33,388 nt of DNA from Coemansia sp. RSA 1804 (taxonomy: Eukaryota; Kickxellomycota; Kickxellomycetes; Kickxellales; Kickxellaceae): assembly GCA_027578815.1 (NCBI GenBank), contig JANBTH010000123.1, forward strand, positions 1-33,388, written 5' to 3'. The notes beneath the pieces are model-generated. The model saw only the letters and a program-made list of their open reading frames with translations. It did no database searches and had not been told where the DNA came from. A program made the position numbers and the translations under genes. Positions 15,855-25,492 of the stretch are shown here, piece after piece. The number at the start of each line of letters is the position of its first letter. The first letter of the stretch is position 1.

Positions 15855-17063
15855 ATGACCAACTCTGGATCCGCCAAAGAAATCAACGTCGTGGTTATCG
15901 GCATATCCCATGCTGGCATGGAAGTATCCAAGACGCTTGCCTCGTTTGCGAAAACGCAGCATCTGGAGCTCCGTGTTACGATGGTTGACCAGCGCTCGTA
16001 CTTCTACCATAACATTGCTATGCCACGCGCACTGGTAGACTCTAAGACAGCCACGTCGATATCGTTTTCCCTGGATGGGCTCCTAGACCAGTACGAGCAG
16101 GACCCAGGCAACCCAAAGCACAGGTTCATCCAGGCAGCGGTAACCAGCATTACCACAACAAGCGTGGAACTGAGCAACGGATCCTCGGTGCCCTTTGACT
16201 ATCTTGTGCTTTCCACTGGAGTGAGCAGCACGTTCCCAGCAACCATCACTGTGCCTACTATTCCAGAGGCCAATGAGCAGCTGACCCAGGTGCACGCGAA
16301 TGTGGAGAAGGCCAAGCAGGTCCTGGTTATTGGTGGCGGCGCCGTGGGAGTCGAGGCTGCTGGCGAAATAGCTGACGCGTATCCGGACAAGAAGGTGACG
16401 CTGGTGCACTCGGGCCCCCACCTGCTGCCCGATATCTTCAAGCCGACAGTGCTTTCCGGAGCGCTGGCCAAGCTGCAAGCGCTGGGCGTGCGCGTTGTTC
16501 TTAACGAGAAGGTCAATATCCCAGAAAACACCGTGTTTGATTGCAGCGTGCGCCCATTGGATCTGCAAGGAGCGTCTGGCAACGTGTACCAGTCTGACCT
16601 CCAGATCCTGGCCACTGGAGCCAAGCCAAACGCCGGGTTTATTCAAGGCCTCGAGGGAACGCTGGGCACCAAGCTCAGAGATGACCGCGGGTACATCAAG
16701 GTGCGCCCTACTTTGCAGCTCGACAACGATGCCTGTAGCAATATCTTTGTTCCTGGCGACGTCAACAACATGGCGGCGGGTGCAAAGTACGCAATACTTG
16801 CCAAGCAGCAGGCAGAGCTGGTTAGTGGCAACATCAAGGCCCTGGTGACAGCCAGTGCAGGCGGCAAAACCGTGGCGTTGAAGCAGTGGGACGGCAGGGT
16901 TGCCAACTCCTGCGTTATTCCTATTGGCAGAACCAGGGGTGTGGGCCAGCTTTTAGGTGTTTCTCTTGGAAGCTCGTGGTTTGCTGACTTTACTTCCAGA
17001 AACCTGAAGGGCAAGGACTATTTTGTTTCGTTTGCGGCAAAGGGGTTCAAGAACAGCAAATAA
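15855..17063 (+). CDS. AIFM2/FSP1-like FAD-dependent NAD(P)H oxidoreductase
   Basis: The 402-residue flavoprotein belongs to the pyridine-nucleotide-disulphide oxidoreductase fold, AIF-like branch (AMID/FSP1). These enzymes pass electrons from NAD(P)H to quinone-type acceptors, often at membranes or mitochondria. The FAD-binding strand-loop is VVVIGISHAGME (about 12-23), a relaxed GxxxxG variant. The NAD(P)H Rossmann motif is VLVIGGGAVGVEAAGE (about 156-171). ILATGAKPN and NIFVPGDVNN (about 296-305) complete the FAD site. The tail KDYFVSFAAKGFKN is typical of fungal AIF-like proteins. I start at 15855 because the 56 residues before it are UTR-like and would precede or overlap the predicted transcript start. 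The protein lacks the N-myristoylation Gly of animal FSP1. Substrate and compartment are unknown. Confidence 0.85.
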   Translation: MTNSGSAKEINVVVIGISHAGMEVSKTLASFAKTQHLELRVTMVDQRSYFYHNIAMPRALVDSKTATSISFSLDGLLDQYEQDPGNPKHRFIQAAVTSITTTSVELSNGSSVPFDYLVLSTGVSSTFPATITVPTIPEANEQLTQVHANVEKAKQVLVIGGGAVGVEAAGEIADAYPDKKVTLVHSGPHLLPDIFKPTVLSGALAKLQALGVRVVLNEKVNIPENTVFDCSVRPLDLQGASGNVYQSDLQILATGAKPNAGFIQGLEGTLGTKLRDDRGYIKVRPTLQLDNDACSNIFVPGDVNNMAAGAKYAILAKQQAELVSGNIKALVTASAGGKTVALKQWDGRVANSCVIPIGRTRGVGQLLGVSLGSSWFADFTSRNLKGKDYFVSFAAKGFKNSK

Positions 17064-17144
17064 TAACTCTGGGTTTTTATAGTCATCAAAATCTCAATCG
17101 ACAGTCTTAGTAATCCCACCTATTCCTGGTCTCCCTTTTTTGGA

Positions 17145-17150
17145 AATAAA
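17145..17150 (+). terminator. Poly(A) signal of the AIFM2-like gene
   Basis: AATAAA lies 82 bases after the stop codon of the AIFM2-like gene, in the narrow convergent gap before the receptor-like gene. Confidence 0.5.
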
Positions 17151-17267
17151 CACAACAGTTTGGAGAATTACAAATACAACAGATTTACAACAGATACAAA
17201 AGAAAACGCTAGAACAAAAAAGTAACAATAACGAATAGGAAAAATACTAGATATATATATACAGCCT

Positions 17268-18707
17268 CTACGGCGTGTAGACACGACCTGATATTGGTGG
17301 AGTCGTCGCGGATCCGACTGAATCAACTCTTGGCAACACGCTCTGTGACTCGTTAGGGCGGGGTGTTGCCGGACTACGGACGACGGGCGCTGGAGGCAGC
17401 GGGTAAAAGTTGCTGCTGAATCTATGGTTAAATGGGTCGCTGTTTGGTGGAGTGCTGGCGCTTGTTGTGGTTCTGCTGAGTGACGGCCGAATGTCAAATG
17501 GATCCGCATTGCTTCCAGCTCTACTATGATGGCTTGTTTGTTTTATCTGCGCTAGCGTTCGTGCAGACTGCGCGCTTTGTCTTTTATAAGCCAACCCTGT
17601 CTGCTTGCTGTTTCTGTTCTGCTTCTTTGGCTGTCTGGCGGATCTTGCCGACTTTGGCCGTGGCTCGCCATTAGGCAACAGCTCAGGCACCTTGCGGCCG
17701 CCCATTATGCTTGGATTGGCGGTTGCGTCTGCGTATAAGAAAAAGTCATCCATGCTATCTCTAAACTGCGCATGGTTTGACGAGAACGCCGTCTCTTCCG
17801 ACTCTATATCGTACTCGTTCTGGAGACCATCTTTGCGAAGCTTGGCTTTCCAGTATCCAAGGTGTTTTTGTCTGCGGAAAAGACAGTTGAGCAGCGGACC
17901 ACCTATTATTGTCCACCACACCAGGTTGGTCACCAAGTGGTCCAGCGATGTCGTGACTATCCGTTGGACCTGGTGGAACGGGTACTGCGGCAACTTGAAT
18001 TGCAACACGGTGTTGAAGGTGAGTGCGATAAACACAAACACGCAGCTGACTGTCATTTCGCGGCTCTCGTTGAATGAGCTTTTGATGTTTCGGATTTTCC
18101 AATTGATCAGCGCCACCAGCAGCCATGTTGCCCAGATATACCCGTACAGCGCCGCACGAAAAGGCTTTGGACAGTAGCAGATGTCTAGAAGCGGCATGTA
18201 CTCTACCGTAATCTTGGGACTCAACACCTGTGCGACTATTCCGTATACCAAAGTGCAGCCGCAGTATGCCAAGAAGGGCAAGTAGAACCCAAACCCATTG
18301 TACGGCAGATTCTGTCTAAACACCCGAAATAATCCATACGAGCGCAACGCAATCAACGAGCTAACCGTGCACACGCCAAGGAGCACGCGCACCCACACGC
18401 CAACTCCCTTGCAATTTGTCAGCGCCGTTCCAGCAAGATGCACATGCCCGTTTATCTGTAGGTCGCCGATAAACCAGCACACGCAGGACATGTACGCGAA
18501 CGCCATTAGCAGGGGACTTTTTGATTTCAGCGGCGGGTAGTGCCGGTTCCACAGCATGTATATCACCGCAAGCAGGTCTATTCCGTAGACAACTGATATC
18601 ACTATTACCATTGCCATGTCCTTTTTGCTGATTGGGTCCAGGGTATATCCCAGCAGTTCAGCCAGTCGTACGCGCGCCTCCTCTTCTGGCGTCAGCGAAA
18701 AGGACAT
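17268..18707 (-). CDS. Seven-transmembrane receptor-like protein with long cytosolic tail
   Basis: The 479-residue protein shows seven hydrophobic segments at about 32-52, 64-84, 104-126, 141-163, 188-206, 219-240 and 252-275. A 200-residue hydrophilic Ser/Thr/Pro-rich tail follows. The short N-terminus, loop basicity (SKSPLL after helix 1, RSYGLFRVFRQN after helix 3, NWKIRNIKSS after helix 5) and cysteines before helix 3 and before helix 5 (CYCPKPF) fit a heptahelical receptor. The pattern recalls the 7TM part of fungal RGS-linked and plant RGS1-type receptors, but no RGS domain follows, so I leave the class open. The tail has repeated Ser-Ala-Arg and Pro-rich motifs likely to be phosphorylated. 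The ligand is unknown. It is convergent with the AIFM2-like gene and intronless. Confidence 0.75.
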   Translation of the reverse strand: MSFSLTPEEEARVRLAELLGYTLDPISKKDMAMVIVISVVYGIDLLAVIYMLWNRHYPPLKSKSPLLMAFAYMSCVCWFIGDLQINGHVHLAGTALTNCKGVGVWVRVLLGVCTVSSLIALRSYGLFRVFRQNLPYNGFGFYLPFLAYCGCTLVYGIVAQVLSPKITVEYMPLLDICYCPKPFRAALYGYIWATWLLVALINWKIRNIKSSFNESREMTVSCVFVFIALTFNTVLQFKLPQYPFHQVQRIVTTSLDHLVTNLVWWTIIGGPLLNCLFRRQKHLGYWKAKLRKDGLQNEYDIESEETAFSSNHAQFRDSMDDFFLYADATANPSIMGGRKVPELLPNGEPRPKSARSARQPKKQNRNSKQTGLAYKRQSAQSARTLAQIKQTSHHSRAGSNADPFDIRPSLSRTTTSASTPPNSDPFNHRFSSNFYPLPPAPVVRSPATPRPNESQSVLPRVDSVGSATTPPISGRVYTP

Positions 18708-20271
18708 TCCTGTTCGTTATCTCCTTTTTTACCGCAACGATTGTGTAGAAATGATATCTAATGAAAAAAGTAAATAAAAAATTCTTTAGATGGTGTGTAA
18801 ATAAAAAGTAATTGACAAGAAAAGAACCATATGTACATGGATAAAGTGACAGGATTCCTCTAGAGCAAAAGGAAAAACACCTATCTACCAACAAAGAATG
18901 ACACCGCAATCCCCTCTCCCTATATCACTCCGCCCCAACAATTGTGAGAATTGACATAGCACCCCCACCAGCCAGCCAGCAGATGAAGATACAAGTGGAC
19001 AATAGTACATAAAAGAACATTTTTGATTGTACGAGCCTGAAGAAAAAGAGAGATACAGAGCTCGTGCTTTATTATTTCATTCTCAGCAGCAACAACGAAA
19101 AAAAGAGGATACGTGATGCCCGTGCATCATGCAAGGGACATGAATGGAAAGCGAAAAAAACGGGTTTTGTTGGATACTCCTCCCTCTTTACAAATCAAGC
19201 AACTCTGAGAACAGCATTTTCAACTCACCAGCCACTGCTACCAAGAAAAAACAATATAAAATATAGAAGAGAATAGACGTATGCTGCCAGATAGAAAAGA
19301 ATATAAAACAAGATTAATGTTGATGCTGCTGGACAAAAAGTCACAAAAACAAATAAGCAAACAAACAAACAAACAAACAAGCAGGCATAGTCATTAAAAG
19401 ATTAAAGATAAACTTTTCCCCCCTCTCGCAGCTCTCCTCGAAGAGGACGTGGAATGTTACCGGCGTTTTATACATTTGATGAACATGCTATCTGTCCTTT
19501 GAAGCACATAATGTTCTTTTTTCACTTGACGTTTACAATAAGAGAAAGACATGTGTGCTGTGGTGATGTGAGTCGCCTGCATACATTGTGCACTATTGAG
19601 TCCAAGGATCTTTATGATTACCCAACGCTGGCGCTCTTCTTTCTTTTCTTTTTTTTGCACTCTGCCTGCATATACATATTCACTTTTTCTTTATTGCCTA
19701 TCCATTTCTTCTTATCTGCACATGTAGTCTGTACATGTTTTAATGGTTAATGGTTAATAGCCCGCTGCATCCTGCTTGTACTTTTGATGCAAATATATGG
19801 TCCTTTTTTGTTATTTCCAGAGACATTTGTATTCACTTACTTGCATATTGTCAATTATCAGCAATATGCTGGTGTTTATTCTGTCTGTGCTTTCTGGTCT
19901 TTCAACATGTTTCTTTATTCAATTGCCACAATTTTCTCTATTGTAAACAACACAATGTGGGCCACAGTAGCACCCGTGATGCTCCACCGCTGGATGTCTT
20001 GCTCTTCATTATCCTGTGCACGTCTGACGATCATTCCTTTGTTATTCTTTTGTTTTTCCCTTTGCTGTTGTTTATTTTAAATTGCTTTCTCTGTTCTTTC
20101 TTGAGTAAGATTGGGCCAGGCAGTCCTCTGCTGCAGATCCTTTAAATCCAGACAAAGTGAACATGGATGTTTGTTTTGTTCCTATATTCTGTTCATTAGC
20201 TTGTCATTTAGCCCCTCCGAGATGACATGTTGCAAAGAATAGATGCTTCCTTCTAGCCAGAGAAGAAAGGC
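18708..20271. other. AT-rich intergenic region upstream of the receptor-like gene
   Basis: This 1.56-kb region lies between two minus-strand genes and serves as the receptor promoter and the fungalysin 3' side. It contains a CAAA microsatellite (about 19358-19380) and long pyrimidine-rich stretches on the plus strand from 19630 to 20110. The plus-strand frames there (19454-19750, 19750-20145) are Phe/Leu/Cys-rich translations of those tracts with no motif, and I do not call them genes. No tRNA or snoRNA signature is convincing. Confidence 0.5.
19358..19380. repeat. (CAAA)n microsatellite
   Basis: Nearly six uninterrupted CAAA units lie in non-coding DNA upstream of the receptor-like gene. 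Confidence 0.9.
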
Positions 20272-22203
20272 TCAGCGCCCACCGCACTCTGGCGGCACCC
20301 CAAAATCCTCGGTACGGGCCGCTCTGTCTTCTGATGCACCGGTCCCCAAACCACGCTTTGCAAACCCGCGCCATATAGCGCACTTATATTTCCCGCCTGT
20401 CAGATTTTGTTCTGCCTGAACAATTGCCTTGCGTGCGTCGACAAACGACGGGTTGCATGGTTGCAGCTTCATCCCGTCCAGCAGAACTTGCAGCATAACG
20501 CAATTGCCCTTTGCCATATCGTGCTTGAATAGATCGTCGGATATACCGCTGGCATCAATTAGATTCCACAGCACCTCGTACAGCATTGTCGCCCAAACCT
20601 CGCCAATTGCATGGACTTCCTTGTAGTTCTCTCTGTCTAGATACTTGAATGTCTGAGGATTTGTCACCATGCTTGTCGAGTACGGGTACATTCTGATATT
20701 CTTTCCATTGACATAACGGCCCATCTCCATGTCGTTTTCACGGGTCATTCCTGGCTTGATGCGCAGAATGTTGGCCACAATGTCGCTTCATCCCTCACTC
20801 AATCCCCCAGCCTCCCTGTCAGCCAAGCAGTCTGGATTCGATGGTCCGCCGGTCAGTCGGCTGGATATCCCGTGTGTGAATTCATGTGCTACAATATCCT
20901 GCTCCAAGTCGCCATCTCTCTTGGGGCTTGTGCTTGTCCACAAATACATCTTCATTACTCCGTGCATTCCATCGGGCGGGGAAAAGAACATTGCGTTGTT
21001 GGTGCTACCGCCATTCTGTGCAAATGCAACAATGTAGTCTCCGTCAGCGCCCTTTCCGCTAAAGTTGATATCCTGAAAGTTGCCTGCAGCCTCGTCAAAT
21101 CCGTAAACAAAAGAAAGGTCGTGCATTACGTTTACGGTATAGAATAGCTGTGTCACAGCAAAATCGGCGTAATTTTCCGGGGCTTGCGCTGCATTGAACG
21201 AGAAATCAAACACCTTGTTAGGCGCACCCTTTGCAGCGGGTCGCGGACTGTCCATCCACGTGCTTTTGCCGCTTGGATTGGCCTGCGCCCAAACATTGTT
21301 GCCGGCTGTTGTGTTTCCTGTAGCCCAGCCATGCGGGCTGGCAGGCGTGGTTGCTGGATCAGCCACAAGCAGCGGAGCTCCGTCATCCGGAGACGTAATG
21401 TTGCGTGGAAGAACATTGTATGCCTCATAATTGTATGCCCAGTCGCAGACAGCATGCACCTTTCTGCTGGAATTTGCGTCCACATATGCACTCAGCCAGT
21501 GTTCGCTGTGCTGCACACAGATATGCCAGACTGGAGCGATGCGTCCGTCTTTGAGTCGCAGATACTCCTTGGCAACTGTCCCGTGATTATCAGAAGCAAC
21601 ATTTCCTGAAGACCCGGTGGTTCGTTTCGTGTTGCCTGAGAAGAAGGGCGTTTCGCTGATTGCAATCTTGTGCGAACTGAAATCCAGACCAGTGTGACTG
21701 GCAAGCGATTGCAGCACATTGCTCACTTGCTCAGTGTGGTTTTTGTTGTCTTCAGGCCTTGTCCAGAACCCAATTGCATCTGCGGCAGACAGTGCAGGAT
21801 TAGGAACAAAGGACTGGCTTGACGAAATGACACGGCCATTCAGATCAATGTTGACATTGGCCAGCCCGTTGGCAATAGGAATTCCATCAACAACCTGCTT
21901 TGCGTAAACATGAGTTACCTCCGACGCTTGGTCTGTATATGCGTCGGTAATTCTTACCAAAGAAGGCAGAATACCGTGTGTCTGTTGAAGGTAAGTCAAA
22001 GCAATTCTAGCTCTTTCATCCAGATTGGCTGGCACATATCCACGCCTGCGTTTTACGTTCACACCTGTAGTGGCAGGATGCTCGGTATAAATGTTGAAAG
22101 GGGGCCTTTTGCTCAAACTGAAGCCCATAGAAGTCCCTTGATATGTGCTGGCAACACATACCAGCAGCGCTGCTAATGACAGACTGATTCTTAAGATTGT
22201 CAT
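20272..22203 (-). pseudogene. M36 fungalysin-type secreted metallopeptidase with one in-frame TGA
   Basis: This is a full-length M36 peptidase gene of 644 codons, with a TGA at 20788-20790. The signal peptide begins MTILRISLSLAALLVCVAS (start chosen at 22203; an ATG at 22236 is too close to the TATA box). The FTP-type propeptide follows (VVDGIPIANGLANVNIDLNG), then the catalytic domain with HEFTHGISSRLTGG (genomic about 20886-20845) and REAGGLSEG. These carry the HExxH zinc ligands and the third ligand Glu. The family continues GW(S/G)D, and here the Trp codon is TGA. The frame then resumes SDIVANILRIKPGMTR and ends FGVPPECGGR, a normal fungalysin C-terminus. No other stop or frameshift is present. 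Without recoding, the product lacks the last 171 residues and is probably inactive. It may be a young pseudogene, a readthrough or editing case, or an assembly error. Confidence 0.88.
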
Positions 22204-22259
22204 GTTAAGAAGGCAAATACTGTTGAGCTGGTACAAAGTTGCACTGTATAAAGGTAGAC

Positions 22260-22266
22260 TTTTATA
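22260..22266 (-). promoter_or_regulatory. TATA box (and reverse CCAAT) of the fungalysin gene
   Basis: On the minus strand TATAAAA lies about 57 bases before the ATG at 22203. A CCAAT pentamer (plus strand 22271-22275) sits just upstream. An intact promoter supports recent or continuing expression of the interrupted gene. Confidence 0.55.
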
Positions 22267-22457
22267 TTAACCAATAACCGTAAAATTTTGTTTGCAAGAC
22301 TGAAAAGACTGCTCAATCTGACTAAAATTTAAAACATCCAAGACACCGTCTACCGATCCATCCATAACGCATTCAATGAATGCGCCTTTCTCGACACATG
22401 AATAGCATAGCTTAGACTCCCAAAGATCTGCTTCTAACAGAACTAAACTCGTGTGGG

Positions 22458-24395
22458 CTAGTAATGATAGTCACCGCGGCTACGGCCGGGCGGACGAGGA
22501 GGATATGGTTGCTGGTATGAGAAATCGCGGGCATCGGTGCAATCCTGGGGAACCGTTGGCTCCAAGCCTGAATCAAAATGCACAGGCTGAAATGGATTGA
22601 TGATAATCTGCTGCTGCTGCTGTTGCTGTTGCGGTGGCGAAGGTGAGCGGCCGTTTGGCACCGCGCGCTGGGACAAGTGCGACTGAGGACTTGCGTACAT
22701 TCCAGCTCTGCTGTGGACTCGAGAATGCGACCTGGATCTAGACCTAGAGCGCTGTCGTCCGCGGTACCCGCCATCTCTGTATCCCGACGACCTGCTGTGG
22801 TACGTGTCCCATTCGTCTCTCCTGGATCTGTAGGGCGAGCGATCGCGATCATCAAATCTCGATGGTCTTCCGCGGCTCGACGGTCTGTCGTGCCGGTTCA
22901 GTCGGTGGTAGTCGGCTCGGCCATACGGCGATTGTCTCCGCGCCGGGCGGCTGTGGTAGTCGGATTGACGCCGGCTGCTGTTGCTGCTGGAGTAGCGATC
23001 TCTGGGGCTGGCAGCTGGAAGCACCTCCTCCATGTACTCGCCTTCCTCCTTGGGTTCAACATCAATCTCGCCGTCCTCTTCCGATGACGTTGGATGTGCT
23101 GGCTTCTTTGGCGGCGCAGTCTGACCATTCTTCTGCTCCAACTGGGTGCTGCTAACGCTTACGCTCTGCGCCAAAGCCTCCCTATCCTGGGCATGAGCAG
23201 ACGCTTTTGGAGCCGACGGCTCTGGTGACGCAGAAGAGCTTTCAATGTCCATGTCAGAGTTTCTGTCGCTCTCTTCTGCGGCTCTGGGGCTTTCCTTGCA
23301 GGTATTTGGCAGCTGGTGCTGCATGTAATATCTATCAGCAGCCTGCGTATCAACAAGAAGAGGCGGCATCTGGCGGTACCTGGCCTTGCGGTCGTATTTC
23401 CCTAAGCCTGGCTGTGCAATGTCGGGCCAAAAGCCAGTGAACGACGGTATAACACGGCCTTGGACTCTAACCATCGCGTCGGAGGCACCGCGCCGTTTGC
23501 GCTCCTCGCTCTGCTGCCGGAGAAAGCCAACGCGCCCTGCAGCAAACACCTCGTCATAGTACACGTGTGCCAGCTCGCCTGTGTCAAACCTAATTGCAAG
23601 CGACATATGGCTGACGCGCTCCACTCGTCCAGGGAAAAACTCTGTACTCACAGCTGTGTCTGTGTCCAGATCCATGCGATACAGCGCGTAAACCTGGTCT
23701 CCGTCTCGGTATTTTTGATCGTATGGCCGCTTGAGTGCAATTAGCTGGTCCCAGTAAACAGCCCACGTATCCTGCAGAGGGCCCTGAGTTGCTGCGTCTG
23801 GATCGCTTACCATGTACATGTTCTTTGGCCCATCGCATGATGCTACTTCCACGGATATACACGTGTATCCGGGGCTGCTGGCCAGGAGTGGATCGCATAT
23901 TGGCACAAACGCCGCTGCTGCATCGCCTCTCCGGTAGTAGTTGTGCGATCTCGAAGATGCCGTCCCGGACCCGTGTCCCGGTATACGTGGCGGATCCAGC
24001 TCCAACTCACGCGACACAACCCTGCTCTGCGACTGGCTTGGCTTGTAGTCGGGCTTGCACACATTGTCTATTGCAGTTGAAATGCTTCGTTTTACCGAAT
24101 CCTTCTTGTCCCGCTTAAGCCAGTAATTCCGTGCGTCTTTCTCCAGCTTCTCCAGCCGACCATAGCGCTCAAGATACCCGTAAACCCGTCTCTCCAAGTC
24201 CTCTTCCGCCTTCCTGCTCCGCGGCATAGAGTCGCCATCGTCCGTAAACCGCTCAACCAAGGAAGCTACATGCTTCTCAAGCTCCCTGCCATGCTCACTC
24301 TCTTTAAACGCCTTGAGCATTTCATGTCGCATCGCATCGTACGTGCCATTCTGCTTTAACTCTGCCAAAATTTGCTCTGGCGACAATCGAATCAT
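22458..24395 (-). CDS. SHG1/BOD1-like domain joined to SGF29-like Tudor region, with RS tail
   Basis: The 645-residue protein is probably nuclear. Residues 4-52 (LSPEQILAELKQNGTYD, then MRHEMLKAFKES) match the BOD1/SHG1 family, whose yeast member Shg1 is part of the COMPASS H3K4 methyltransferase. A charged helical stretch runs to about 105. Residues about 175-290 resemble the tandem Tudor of SGF29, the SAGA subunit that reads H3K4me3: MVSDPD (195-200), then YRDGDQVYALYR (229-240), TEFFPGRVE and LAIRFDTGE. Tyr239, Phe253/254 and Phe270 lie where the methyl-lysine cage residues fall. The C-terminal 200 residues are Arg/Ser-rich with a run of eight Gln. The acidic stretch SSEEDGEIDVEPKEEGEY precedes the RS region. 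Both domain matches are by eye, and the SHG1 match is the more certain. Intronless. Confidence 0.7.
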   Translation of the reverse strand: MIRLSPEQILAELKQNGTYDAMRHEMLKAFKESEHGRELEKHVASLVERFTDDGDSMPRSRKAEEDLERRVYGYLERYGRLEKLEKDARNYWLKRDKKDSVKRSISTAIDNVCKPDYKPSQSQSRVVSRELELDPPRIPGHGSGTASSRSHNYYRRGDAAAAFVPICDPLLASSPGYTCISVEVASCDGPKNMYMVSDPDAATQGPLQDTWAVYWDQLIALKRPYDQKYRDGDQVYALYRMDLDTDTAVSTEFFPGRVERVSHMSLAIRFDTGELAHVYYDEVFAAGRVGFLRQQSEERKRRGASDAMVRVQGRVIPSFTGFWPDIAQPGLGKYDRKARYRQMPPLLVDTQAADRYYMQHQLPNTCKESPRAAEESDRNSDMDIESSSASPEPSAPKASAHAQDREALAQSVSVSSTQLEQKNGQTAPPKKPAHPTSSEEDGEIDVEPKEEGEYMEEVLPAASPRDRYSSSNSSRRQSDYHSRPARRQSPYGRADYHRLNRHDRPSSRGRPSRFDDRDRSPYRSRRDEWDTYHSRSSGYRDGGYRGRQRSRSRSRSHSRVHSRAGMYASPQSHLSQRAVPNGRSPSPPQQQQQQQQIIINPFQPVHFDSGLEPTVPQDCTDARDFSYQQPYPPRPPGRSRGDYHY

Positions 24396-25236
24396 TCTTA
24401 GAGACTACAAATAATAATAATACAGAACACTACAAAAAGTAAAAGAAAATGCGTTTACAAAAAGGAAAGGAAGAAAATATAAAAAAAAACAATTTATGCA
24501 AATATATTTGCGTTTGAAAGATAATTTTTAGTTTACAAAGCATCAAATATGAGTACCGCGTTGCCTGGTTAACAAAGCAAGTAGCTTTTCGCTGTGAATA
24601 CCAGCCACGTCGATTTCTCAACCTAAACTATGTTAGGAAGGCCCTACTACCCGCCTCTGAGCTCAAAATCTGCCATTCCAGTAAGCTAGCATATTCATAC
24701 ATACAATGCAGAATCATCTCTTCCTTTTTATCATATGAAACTAGATTTCAATAAGCAAAAAAACAATTATTTTCAACTGCGCATGCTGATATTCATTCAA
24801 TTTACAATTCATCCCAAAAAGAAAACAACGCTGATATCGCAATCTAGCTTGTTTATTTTTGGATGCTGACAAAAGGGTGCCAAGTCGGTCAGTCGGAGGA
24901 GTCTTCTTTTTGCGGACATGCAAGTTGAATTAAAAATTGAGACGACATGTCCTTCACATGTGACAAGTAATCAGGCCAACAAACTTTTTAAACGAACAAA
25001 TGCCCAATAAATAGTTTTCGGCTTTTTATTTGCTCCAGTACGATACAAAAAATAGGGAACGGTTATAAAAGGCCTGCACTTGGCCTCTGCTTTTTTCCCT
25101 TTCGTTTTCAAGAAAATTGCTCCTGTATCATATACATTTCCTTTTCACTTTGAACATACTTTCTTCCAACTTTTGTTTGCTGTTCTCTCTCTCTGCTTTC
25201 TTTGTATCCTAATCAACGCTGTACTGCAAGTTTACA
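24396..25236. promoter_or_regulatory. Divergent promoter region (SHG1-like / zinc-finger microprotein)
   Basis: This 841-base AT-rich region lies between head-to-head genes. The right half carries the microprotein promoter: a TATA box at 25064 and a pyrimidine-rich leader (25085-25215). The left half is A/T-rich with no TATAAA close to the SHG1-like start. No other gene is evident. Confidence 0.5.
25064..25070 (+). promoter_or_regulatory. TATA box of the microprotein gene
   Basis: An exact TATAAAA (in ggttataaaagg) lies 173 bases before the ATG. It is followed by a CT-rich leader of the kind found before well-expressed fungal genes. Confidence 0.6.
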
Positions 25237-25365
25237 ATGGCGTTTGCTGTCAAGACTGAAACACAAACTGTCTGCAGGCGTATCCAGTTCCTAAAGATTT
25301 GCCCAGCCTGTAGCAAGGAATACTGCTCTGTTGAAGAGCTTGACAACCACATGTGCATGGACTGA
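25237..25365 (+). CDS. 42-residue zinc-finger-like microprotein
   Basis: This short frame starts MAFAVKTETQTVCRR and contains CPACSKEYCSVEELDNHMC, ending at TGA. The spacing (CxxC, then about 13 residues, HxC, with an extra Cys between) looks like a single C2H2/C2HC zinc finger with little else. Evidence that it is a gene: a TATAAAA box and CT-rich leader upstream, an A at -3 with a C at -2 before ATGG, and an AATAAA 61 bases after the stop. It also sits alone in a gap where a promoter of this quality would otherwise have no gene. It is convergent with the FAS-like gene, 127 bases away. The function is unknown. It could be a nucleic-acid- or protein-binding regulator. Confidence 0.65.
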   Translation: MAFAVKTETQTVCRRIQFLKICPACSKEYCSVEELDNHMCMD

Positions 25366-25425
25366 GAACAATTCCGCCGATTACACTTTCCTCTTTTCTT
25401 CTCAATTTTTATATTATTTAGTTTG

Positions 25426-25431
25426 AATAAA
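25426..25431 (+). terminator. Poly(A) signal of the microprotein gene
   Basis: AATAAA lies 61 bases after the microprotein stop, within the 127-base gap to the convergent FAS-like gene. Confidence 0.5.
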
Positions 25432-25492
25432 TAGCCTCATTGACGTAAACAAAAAAGGATTGGAAAGTCATGGAATATAATATCTGTCCTAG

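Noticed and set aside
19454..20145. Two plus-strand frames of 98 and 131 codons as membrane proteins
   Set aside because: They are Phe/Leu/Cys-rich translations of pyrimidine tracts in AT-rich DNA, without promoter, motif or codon bias support.
20788..20790. Nuclear recoding of TGA as Trp in this organism
   Set aside because: TGA ends the phosphatase (4463), PMT (14131), the microprotein (25363) and the fungalysin itself (20272) at expected positions, so it is an ordinary stop here.
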